The position numbers and the translations under genes were made by a program. The notes below the pieces were generated by a model, which was not told the DNA's origin, ran no database searches, and worked only from the letters and a program-made list of their open reading frames with translations. This document shows, piece by piece, positions 14,331-23,181 of a stretch of DNA of 64,000 nt; position 1 is the stretch's first letter; each line of letters starts with the position of its first letter. This DNA is from Penelope pileata (taxonomy: Eukaryota > Chordata > Aves > Galliformes > Cracidae), in NCBI GenBank assembly GCA_013396635.1, contig WBMW01000795.1, forward strand, positions 633,158 to 697,157, written 5' to 3'.

Positions 14331-14417
14331 TCATAAGAACTAGAACTGCTGTGCTGGGTCCAACCAAAAGTCCGTGAAGGCCACTATCCCATCTCTGACA
14401 GTAGCTAGCCACAGAGA
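14331..14417 (+). repeat. Ancient amniote interspersed repeat fragment (probable)
   Basis: The order 'cataagaactagaactgct', 'gctgggtccaaccaaaagtcc', 'ctatcccatctctgacagta' (each a partial match) follows a repeat I recall from bird, turtle and crocodile genomes, in which 'ataagaac' and 'actgggtcagaccaaaggtcc' precede 'cctgtctctgacagtggcc'. I cannot name its family with certainty. It is non-coding and diverged, so it probably predates the galliform lineage. Confidence 0.5.
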
Positions 14418-14542
14418 TTAAGGAAAAGCAGAACAAATTTGCAATTATTGTTTCCCAGTATATTTCTCAGTTTTCAGCAGTTTGAATTGTAAAGACCTCA
14501 TAAATGAAAAGCTGTGCCTTTGTGCTTAATAATCTTTGGTGG

Positions 14543-14560
14543 TTTTTTTTTTTTTTTTTT
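14543..14560 (+). repeat. Poly-T tract
   Basis: Eighteen uninterrupted T residues follow 'ctttggtgg'. No retroposed gene body or transposon end is visible next to it. Confidence 0.9.
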
Positions 14561-15062
14561 GGTTCCGTGAATTTATATAATTGGATAACTTCTAGTCCTT
14601 TGGTCTGTGAAAAATAATGAATTATCGTTCATCCTCTCTATATCATTCATGTCATTTTATTCTTTTGCCTTTTAGATTTCTCCTTTCCAATACGGAAACA
14701 CCTAGTCAGCTTCACTTAACAGAAGTCGTTGCCTGATTTTGCACAATCTTGTCATTTGTAGTATACTTTTCCGATTTTACTCCTTTAATTTGAAAAAGGG
14801 TAATCAGCATTGCACATAGGTTTCAAGGTACAAATGTTACTTTCAATTTACTTGATAAGTGAGAAAGCTCTCCAAAAGGACTCAGCATCAAGACTTATGT
14901 TCCTAAATTAGGTATTTGAATTGACCAGCCAGATTTCCAGGGCAGCTGAGTACCCACTGCCTTCCTTGGAGGTACTGAAAATTGTAGGTTGGGCTTCTGA
15001 ATATCTGAACCCTGTTGTGGACATTGAAAACTTCGTAATTAACTTCTAAAATACAAATAATA

Positions 15063-15628
15063 AGGTGCTCCGAAAGTAATGCCTCCCATTTGTTTCCATG
15101 GAAAGTACAGCAGATACAAAGAACACAATAACACTATTTGATAGGGAAAATCCTAAGCTACAAAACACTACTTTTCAACATAGTCACCACCATTAGCCAA
15201 TTCATGCAGATGAGCTGATCAAAATGCTCTTCATTTTGTGGTGTGGCGGCTGTGCATGGCCATCCAGAACATGGCTTGTGTTTCACATCACTGTCATCAC
15301 TGCTGAAATGCACCACTCACTGCCTCACTGTGCTCACATCCACGGTTTGGCCTTCATCAACATGCAGAAAGCACTGATGAATGTCAGTGGATGCCATTTT
15401 TTTGGCATGGAGAAATTCAGTTCCATACCTTTGCTTCACACGCACTCCCATGTCAGACACCATTGTGTCAGACTGCTCCTCTGCTGCTGTCTGTTGCATG
15501 GCAACAAAATGGAATGGAATGTTGGTGGGAAGGTTCAGCCTCTACTGCTGTACCACCACCAACATCCACCTCTGATGACATGGGCCAACATAATAAACAA
15601 GGAGGCATTACTTTCAGAGCAGCCCTCA
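15063..15628 (-). mobile_element. Mariner element, internally deleted (Galluhop/Mariner1_GG type), copy 1
   Basis: A cut-and-paste DNA transposon remnant of 566 bp. The left end reads 'aggtgctccgaaagtaatgc' and the right end, reverse-complemented, reads 'tgagggctgctctgaaagta', so the ends form a terminal inverted repeat. TA lies outside each end (15061-15062 and 15629-15630), the tc1/mariner target duplication. A full mariner is about 1.3 kb, so more than half is missing. Coding remains run on the minus strand and correspond to the N-terminal DNA-binding part of the transposase; the DDD catalytic core is absent. Such copies could move only with transposase supplied in trans. Orientation is given by the transposase remnant. 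The second copy at 54098 shares the same structure. Confidence 0.88.
15317..15499 (-). pseudogene. Mariner transposase N-terminal fragment
   Basis: The minus-strand frame includes 'EFLHAKKMASTDIHQCFLHV' and then 'TVDVSTVRQ', which resemble the helix-turn-helix (HTH_48-type) region at the start of mariner transposases: a short helix after EFL, then the I-H-x-x-L helix and the T-V-D-V-S-T-V-R recognition helix. The catalytic domain is missing because of the internal deletion of the element, so no active enzyme can be made. The frame is about 60 codons long, against roughly 340 for a complete transposase. Open frames on the opposite strand here (148 codons at 15224-15670) are shadows. Confidence 0.7.
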
Positions 15629-18184
15629 TATCTTGGAAACAGCATATTTGCCTTAACAGTAACAGAATGAAAAAATGCCTCTAACTCTCTCACATTGTTT
15701 TGGTGCTGAGGTTAAATATGCAGTCATGGGTAGGCAGGAAGAAGATGTGCAGATACTCTGCAACTGTATCATTTCATCATTTTTATGAGCAGTGGGGATT
15801 ATTTTTTGTGCAAAGAAGACCGTGCTTTATAAAACATCTGATTTTAAGAAGCACATTTCCTGGCATCTTAGACTTTAGTAATATTCTTCTCATGTTTTCT
15901 AATTAGAATTTTTGGGAATGTCTTGGGAAAACTATGGCATTATATCTAACAACCTACATTTATATTGCTCAATGGAAAAAAAATCTTTATCTTTTACAAC
16001 AACAGTGGGAATGCTGGACTGCTTTTCTAATAGTGATGTATTCATTTGTAACAGATAGGGGCATAGTTTCAGTTCTTTTTAAACAGAAGGCTTTTATTGG
16101 TACAGCCCTTACTCTTTGCCACGGATCATAACCTCACTGAAAGACCCAAATGAAAAAAGGAACAAATAATGAAGCAAAATTCATGAATTCGAGTACACCT
16201 GTCTCCCATACTGAACTTAGACTCTTCGAAAAGTAATGGTATTGTTCTCCTCTATCATCAACCTGCCTCCTTTCATAAGCACAGCACTTTTTTCTCAACA
16301 TAATTAAAAAGGGAGAGTTAGTGTCCTGGGAATTTGTATGCTTCATTTACTAGCACCTGGTATACCTTTTCCTGTCTCTTGCTTTGTCCCCCAGAAAATA
16401 TATATAGAAGGTTATACAGCAAAGAAAAGTCAGGAGAATCCACAAGACTGCTTCTTTCTAAAGAAACTTGGCAATATGTTTTTATTGTATTAAGAAACAT
16501 ACAATCTTCCTTTGTCCCTCATGCGAACACTCCAAATATTAAATAATAATAAATATTGAACTAATAAATACTGAATGTCTTTGGTGAGCTCTATAAAAGT
16601 ATTGTTGTACCAAGAGAACTCCTCACCCTAAGGACTCAAGCTGAAAGATTCTCACTGTTCCCAGGACTGCTTGGAGAAGGTTTTGCCTGTCTTGCTTTCT
16701 GGAGTAGAAATCATCATTGCCAACATTAGCAGTACTTCACGGCCTAAGGGATTTTGCCAAAGAGAATCTGTCTCAATATTTAGCTACTTAAATTATGCCT
16801 GTGTGGGCTTGTTATCAGAAGCAGAGCATTGCACAGTGTCAGCTGAAGAAATGTTTCCTGTCTAGTTGCATTTAGAACCTACAGCACATACGGTGAAGAT
16901 CGAGCATATATTTTGTTGTAGATATCTTTAATTGCATTTTGTCACCACTTCAGTAAAATACTTGGCTGAATGGAGGTATTTAATTTCATAATTTAAGCAA
17001 TCATTTAATAATTATTAAACAAATCTTTAAACTAGTTTAGATAATTATCACATTCTTTGAACTGTGCCTTGAACTTTCCTTCATAGGTAATAATATTTAA
17101 ACAAGGGAATTTTCCTATCAGGACACAAGACAATCATCATAGTTATCATAGCTGCTGCCCATAAATTTGAATGCTACCTCTAGAATCACAAGACAGAAAT
17201 TATTGCCTCTGCTGTGCTTTTGGGTTGCTTACAAAACCTGGAGAAGTGTTTACGCTGACATGCTTTTTTTTTAAATAACAAAAATTGTTTGTATTGAGAT
17301 CTGTAAATCTGGACCCATCCCAACGTCCACCGCTAACTTTTAATGGCTACAGTTGTCCTCCTCTTTGTGCTAGCCTGGAGGATATTCCTGTGGCCTCAGA
17401 TGTGACAATGTTCACCTGGCATCATCTCAGAGTGTACTGATGACGTGCATCCTTCTCAGCCCGTGCCTGCTGTGGCCTTGCCATGTCCTCTCTCATCTGC
17501 TTTTAAATATACATTCTATTGTAGAAGAGGTAAGTCTATATTATCATTAGGGTTAACAGCATCTTTTTTAAAGACAATATCTGAACACTAACTCAGAGCA
17601 AGCAAAAAAGATTATTTTGGGAAAAGTTGGCAGGTAAGAGCTAGTAGGTTCTTACTGGCAGCCAGCTACTGGCAGTGGTGTGATTCCTGGGGCTTGGATC
17701 AGCCTCAGCTAAAGACATCACCGTCTTTGATTTTGCCAAACCTCTAGAAATGTGAAAGCTGGCATTGAGAGGGTGTTAGGAAAAATGGACAAGATTTGCA
17801 CACCCTCAAACAGGCTAAACAAGTGCAGTAAAATAACAATATGACTGTAGCCTTTGGGTTTCTTTTCTTTTACTGTGCTTGGTAAGAAAACTGGGAGAAT
17901 ATTTTCTACTTAGGGATTTGCCTTACAAAATTTCAGTTCTCTTCTTATCTGACATACTATACAATGAGATGGCGTGGGTGTAGGAATGGATGGTAGAGAA
18001 ATTAAGCAGAAATGTATAGTCACACTTAGATGAAGATAAGTATTCTGTGTTGATTAAGAAGGAATTATTGGATTCGCAGTTTCTACTTAACCAAATCCCA
18101 AGACATCAGTCTTGCATCATGTCAGCTCCACACAGGACCACTCAATGTTCAAAATTTACAATGGCTAAAATTAGTGGTATCTGT
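15629..18184. other. Unique AT-rich interval, no gene recognised
   Basis: Only short, overlapping open frames are present, the longest about 70 codons. No splice-bounded exon, transposon end or RNA gene is recognisable. An A/T-rich patch occupies about 16900-17110. Confidence 0.6.
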
Positions 18185-18313
18185 TGTTTTGGTTTCAGCC
18201 GGCAGGCCGGGAAACCCCACACAGGCGTTCGCTCACTCCCCCCCCTCCTCCCAGCTGGGATGGGGGAGAGAGTTGAGAAATAACGTAGAACTCGGGGGTT
18301 GAGATAAAAACTA

Positions 18314-18319
18314 TTTACT
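18314..18319 (-). promoter_or_regulatory. LTR poly-A signal, AGTAAA variant
   Basis: Read on the minus strand this is AGTAAA, a known weaker variant of AATAAA, placed before the T-rich 'ttatctcaacc' segment where the LTR R/U5 boundary is expected. Whether it is used is unknown. Confidence 0.35.
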
Positions 18320-18462
18320 AACAGAAAGAGGAAAATAGAGTAAAATAACAATAATGATAATTATATACAAAACAAATGATTGTACAAAGCAATCGCTCAC
18401 TGACCACGACCGATGCTTAGCCAATCCCCAAGCAAACGGACCCTCCCCGCTCACTTCCCTTT

Positions 18463-18481
18463 CTTATATTACATGATGTCA
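18463..18481 (-). promoter_or_regulatory. LTR promoter core: TATA-like box and CRE-like site
   Basis: On the minus strand, TGACATCA (18474-18481) lies just upstream of AATATAAG (18463-18470). As I recall the family, related avian LTRs carry TGACGTCA, a CRE/ATF site, before the TATA box; here the CpG has become CA, a typical methylation-driven decay. The spacing fits an LTR U3 promoter, but there is no evidence of activity. Confidence 0.4.
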
Positions 18482-19644
18482 TGTGGTATGGAATATCCCT
18501 TTGGTCAGTTTGGGTCAGCTGCCCTGGTCCTGTCCCCTCCCAGTTCCCGGCTCCTTATGCCTTCTAACTGCTTCACTGAGGAACAAAATATGTCCTTGGC
18601 TGTGTTCAACACTGCCAGGTGTTATCAGTTTTGTTTCTCTTCTGAAAACAAAACATAACTTCATACAAGACACTGTGAGAGAAGTAACTTCTGTTAGAAA
18701 CTAAGACACTGTACAACCCATTTTTTGGTTGGATATTGACAGTTCACTCCTGAGTTCTACCTCCTGCTGAGGTAGACATGTTTTTATTTCTTAATCAGAA
18801 GAAATTACATGAAAAAAGGAGAACCTCATGAGGCTGATGATGCAGCTGCCTGTGAGAAGAGCTGCCTATTCATACAAGGGTGCCTCCATTCTCCTTCATA
18901 ATGGTATTTTGGTTTTTATCTTAGGGTCTTAGAGACAAACATTCTACCTCAGTGAAGTCAAAACAAATTTTGTCCTGAGCTTCACCATTACTGCAAGTTC
19001 ACCCTCTGGTCTTTTGTAGTCTGGGGATACATGCCCTGGGCTCACATGCTCTGCTCTGGCCACTGATGAAGAATTACATCACCACATTGCAGTTGTTCAG
19101 TGAGATGTTGAACTATTGAAACCATGCTAATATCACCATAGCAGCCTCTGGTTCCTTTTGGAGCCATTTCGAATGAGTCTGCCACCATCCTCACATCCTG
19201 GGCTGAAAGCAGAGCCCCCAAACAGTGGATAATCCCAAAGCTGAGTATTTCTCACAGCAAATAGCTCAGCAGGTCCTGGTTGTGGTCAGAATGGTCCCTT
19301 TTCACCCTGAACTGAATTAACTGTATTACTTCATGCAATATTTATGTCACTTTTTATATTGTTTTGCAGAATCTAGCTTTGTGTCGTACAAATGAGTCAG
19401 CAATGGTACCTTATCTGATGTTAGTGCAACTCACTTTCAACTGAATGTTGCAAAATAGCCTGGCTGGGCTGTGACCATTTGCTCTTGTCAGACCTCCTGA
19501 CTCAAGAAAATATGGAAACAAGCTTGCAGATTACTTAGAAATGAATAATACTCCAGATGTTGTTAACCCCATCTTCCACTGGACATTGGCAGAGACAGTT
19601 GTTGATGGGTGCAACTACAACGTATCTTTAGAGTCTCAAAGGAC

Positions 19645-19664
19645 AAAAAAAAAAAAAAAAAAAA
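19645..19664 (+). repeat. Poly-A tract (20 A)
   Basis: Twenty uninterrupted A residues follow 'ctcaaaggac'. No retroposed gene is seen upstream. Confidence 0.9.
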
Positions 19665-20509
19665 GCCCACACAAAAAACTGGCTCGGGTTCAAAAAGAGA
19701 AAAAAGGTAACCACAGAAGTGATTTGTTTTACTAAAAGAAGCTCACAAAATGTTCCTCTTCAAATTAATCTTACTGAAATCTTAAAATTTAGTGGGGTGC
19801 CACAGGGTGTTAGGTTAACAAGCCAGAAGCATTTGCTGTGAACTTCAACTCCTCTCACCGCAACTCAAGCCAAAAAACATCTCCAAGCAAGCAGATTTGT
19901 ATTCTGAGGAAGTTTATAACATGGGTGAAATGGCTAAGTGTAAGCCTTTTCTATTTGAAAAAAAAAAAAAAAGAAAAAAAAGGAAAAGCAAAGATTGCAG
20001 CTGCAAGCAACCCAGAGACACTGAAGCAATAAAATGGACTGAGAACTGTAGGAGATAAGAATTCAGTGAAAGTGCAAATTGAACACATTCTCCACACAGA
20101 AAAGACACTGATCGGGACTTGCTACCCCCTCCAGCCAAATGCTTGACCATATTTTAAAGGGATATTATTCATTTGTTTAATAAACCAGTGAAATACCTTG
20201 CCCTACTGAATACTCATTAAAAAAAATAATTTTTCACACAATGTGATTGTTCAACAATGCAAACGCTGGTCTAGATAATCAACAAAAACAGACATGCTAT
20301 CCACGTAGGAGTAAGGGACAAAGCATCTACCTGCTGTTCTCTCCTCAGGATCACTGGGGAATTTGGTAGGCCTTGTCAGCATTGCATGTTATGAATTCCA
20401 AAAGGAAATTCAAAAATCAAATCCTGACGTCAAGAATGTCCCATCAGCAGTTTGTTTGTTTCTCTCTTCCTGAAAGGTTGAAGCAGAGAGGAGGAAAGAC
20501 TAGGGGAAT

Positions 20510-20558
20510 AAAAAAAAAAAAAAGAAAGAAAAAAAAAGAAAAAAAAAAAAAAAAAGGG

Positions 20559-20602
<44 letters not shown>
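20510..20602 (+). repeat. Long purine tract ending in about 44 uninterrupted A
   Basis: The tract begins with A runs broken by single G residues and a GGG, then continues as uninterrupted A from 20559 to 20602. It is entirely purine on this strand for over 90 bases. Its exact length may be affected by sequencing error in homopolymers. The 84-codon lysine-rich open frame across it is an artefact of the repeat. Confidence 0.95.
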
Positions 20603-20603
<1 letters not shown>

Positions 20604-21645
20604 AAGAATTCAGATGAAAATTCATAATTGGAAAAGAAAATTATTATACTGAAGAAAAAAATAAAAAAAAGAAAAAGCCGTAGAAATAAGATGTAGGAAA
20701 AATCTCAAACTTATTGGACCACCCAGCAAGTACTAAGCTCAATACTTTCCTTCAAAAGCTTCCTGGCATCTTTCCTGGACAGACATGCCACAGGCAGCAG
20801 ATTGGGACTCAAAAAACCTCTGCACCCTGCCTTCACGGTCAGCAGCTGATAACCATCCAGACTCAAACTGACTCACACTGCAGCAGAGGCAAGCTGAAGG
20901 ATAATATAAAAGAGCAGCTTCACCTAGGTGACCACATCGATTCTGACTATCAGAATTGTTTGTTACCTCTGCAATGTATGTGCATGGCTTCTACAAGGCA
21001 TGCCTGAGGGACACAAGGAGCCACAGGGAAGCATCTCTCATCCTACAGAGCAGGCATTTCCAGCAGAAAGAAAAGAAAGTCTTTAACACTCAGGGACAAA
21101 TGTGAATTTATTCCATCATGCCCAGAAGCAGAATTTCAGACATAATTGTACCTCTATTTGCTTTCTTCTGCAGTCTGAGCAGCAGCCAGGTGTATATCCC
21201 ATGGCGAGCTTAGAGACAGCTACTACAGCAGAGTGAATGCCACTCAAAGGCTGGATTTTTTCAGAGTAGTCTTGGCTTGCTTCTACTCTCCTTGCTCTCT
21301 GTTCTCCTACTCCCCATCATCACCATTCATCAGAGGAAAGGTAGATAGAATAGTAAAAGCACCTGAAGAAATTTAGAACCACCCTCTTGCCTAGATACGT
21401 AGATCATTTTAAACACATCCATTCCATATTTGTTGCTGAGATAGGTATACTTTTCTGGTTCTTCTTTTCTTCCTCATATTTTCTTCATTTTCTCTCTGCT
21501 ATTGTCTGTATTAAATACAAAAAAAAAAAAAAAGAGACAAATATTTTTGAAACATTTATTCTACTCCCCCTTTTCATTGATTTGAACTCTAGGGAACAGT
21601 ATTATTAATTTTATTGAAAGAATGGAGATTGATATTACAACTTTC

Positions 21646-21836
21646 CATACTATTTTATATTCATGTATTAAAATATAATACATTTATATAGTATGGTAGT
21701 GTAGTAGCATATAGTACAATACATGCCACGTAGTACATTATCAAAATAGAGTATAGCTTATATATGATACGTCATACAGTATATTGTGTATGTGCATATC
21801 TCATATATGTGGAAGTATATATATGTGTAGCATTCT
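21646..21836. repeat. AT-rich segment with TATATA-like steps
   Basis: The stretch is dominated by TATA, ATAT, GTATAG and ACATA steps without one clean period. It is low in complexity and probably easily melted. Confidence 0.6.
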
Positions 21837-22519
21837 GAGAGTGTTACTGTGCAAGTTGTTCTGCGATGAACAATTAATGGGGCCACATGGGTTTATACAC
21901 TATGCATAAACTGTACATATTCACCACAAGAACCAGAGATTACCTGTGACTTCATACTTCTGCAATATATACAGCTTTCTTCCATACCACCCATTTTCCC
22001 ATGCCTCTCTGTCTACTGGATTTTGGCTAGAAAAGCTGAAGTATGAGCTGTATCAGCTCATCCAGTGCTGGCTGGCCAGCCAATGCAGGGTCACAGCTGA
22101 CCAAATGACAGATAATTACCTCTCACGCTGTTGCTTTTTGTTTAGACTTTGAACTGGGCTTACCTCCCTTACCAGGCCACTGGCTCCACAAAGTTTGTGG
22201 AAATGTAATTTTGCTGGAATCTTCTGCCCTTATGTGAAATTTGGTTGAAGTTAACCCGTAGCTGGCAGGAAGGATGACAGGCACCCATACAAGCAAACAG
22301 AGAGGTGGACTGAATAGACATGACACAGTGTCTTAGAAGACAATGAAAGTATTAATATTATCTAAGCTTAGGCATTTCAGACTTACATGGAAAGTCTACA
22401 TTACTTGTCTTGGTCACTTCCATGCTCAGTGAATCCACCAGGCATTTTACCAAGTTTAGGATGTGTGGAGGAACATGTCTTGGATAAAATATTTGTAGCT
22501 CTATATATCAAATGGACAG

Positions 22520-22993
22520 ATGTTGATTCGGGAAAGCTGCCTATTGGTGAAGAACCAAACCAAGATCAACGTCATTGTGTACTGTTACACCCAGACCTGG
22601 ATTTCCATAGACATATCCTCTTATACTTCAAATTTTATTCAGAAAGAAAATAATGATAACACTGGGCAAAAATTTTTGTCCCTGGCAATATTATCACAGA
22701 CCAGAAAGGGCTGCTGGAAATATGAAAGACTCAAGCAGGTAGGCTTTATGCATGAAGAGATAACTTGCAAGAGGTTCAGTGAAGGCTGGATGTGTCAGGC
22801 TTCTTGCCCATCTGGGCAGCTCTGCTCATTCAGCCCACAGCAGATTCACTGCAGAGTGCAGGTGTACATGTTCAGACACAGCATGGGGACACTGGGCTTT
22901 CTGTATGTGAAAAACACATTATCCTGCCCAGGAAACCCCAAGGGAAATGTAAGAACCTATGTTACGGTTAGGAGTGCTATTGGAAAATGTTAA
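22520..22993 (+). other. Longest non-repeat open frame (157 codons), probably not a gene
   Basis: The frame begins at an ATG and runs 157 codons with no signal peptide, membrane segment, conserved motif or recognised domain. No exon-like neighbours, promoter or poly-A signal accompany it. With about 6 percent stop codons per triplet in sequence of this composition, a frame this long is expected roughly once per 64 kb over six frames (my rough estimate). I list it only because it is the longest candidate. Confidence 0.15.
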
Positions 22994-23065
22994 TGAGAGT
23001 ATTTGTCAAACAGTAATTTTGAAGTGTGCAAAGTCTCACTAGAATAAAGTAAAAGTGCATAGAGC

Positions 23066-23181
23066 ATGCTATGAGTGTATCAGTGTGTTATCGGTATTGT
23101 TTTTCACCTAAAACAAAAACATAGTATCATACCAAAACAGTATGAGAAAAACCACCTTCTATCCCAGCTGAAACTAGGGCA
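23066..23181 (-). mobile_element. Endogenous retrovirus LTR terminal fragment
   Basis: The plus-strand end 'atcccagctgaaactagggc' followed by A, preceded by 'gtgttatcggtattg' and an A-rich segment, parallels the same end of the LTR at 18185-18708 ('gtgttatcagttttg' through 'gaaactaagaca'). It is therefore the 5' terminus of a related LTR lying on the minus strand. The end retains the CA needed for TG...CA. The rest of this LTR is missing or unrecognisably diverged, and the inner boundary is approximate. Confidence 0.6.

Larger units (their letters stand above)
8433..15062. other. Unique AT-rich interval, no gene recognised
   Basis: No coding exon or RNA gene is recognisable. The longest plus-strand open frame (9329-9712, 127 codons) has no recognised domain and no coding neighbours. 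Low-complexity pieces include an AAACA-type tract at 13821-13882, a TTTA repeat at 13990-14008 and an 18-T run at 14543-14560. One old repeat at 14331 is listed separately. The bases around 11880-11975 have a faint MIR-like look ('gagttcaaattttagctctacc'), but too little to call. Confidence 0.6.
18185..18708 (-). mobile_element. Endogenous retrovirus solo LTR
   Basis: A 524-bp long terminal repeat on the minus strand. On the plus strand it starts 'tgttttggtttcagccggc' and ends 'gttagaaactaagaca', giving the TG...CA ends of retroviral LTRs. CTGT occurs immediately outside both ends (18181-18184 and 18709-18712), a possible 4-bp target duplication. Internal landmarks match a common avian LTR as I remember it: a C-rich block near 18235, a pyrimidine-rich tail 'tttttatctcaacc' on the minus strand, and 'gaatatccctttgg' near 18490. 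A TATA-like box and poly-A-like signal are in the right order. No gag, pol or env sequence adjoins it, so it is a solo LTR left by recombination between the two LTRs. The class (ERV1, ERVL or ERVK) is uncertain; a 4-bp duplication would favour ERV1. Confidence 0.72.
18709..23065. other. Interval rich in A tracts, no gene recognised
   Basis: Between two minus-strand LTR pieces, this stretch shows no gag, pol or env motif on either strand, so I do not read it as a provirus interior. It holds poly-A tracts at 19645-19664, 19959-19982 and 20510-20602, another A run near 21521-21534 and an AT-rich segment at 21646-21836. The longest open frame in the window lies here (22520-22993, 157 codons, true ATG), but it has no recognised domain, and this many codons can arise by chance. 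Confidence 0.55.

Noticed and set aside
15224..15670. 148-codon plus-strand open frame as a gene
   Set aside because: It lies entirely within or across the mariner element and runs antisense to the transposase remnant; no domain is recognisable.
20373..20627. Lysine-rich 84-codon open frame
   Set aside because: It is the translation of the purine/poly-A tract, not a protein.
18185..23181. A complete provirus between the two LTR pieces
   Set aside because: The interior shows no retroviral motif on either strand, the second LTR is only about 115 bp, and the first LTR has its own apparent CTGT target duplication, which fits a solo LTR.
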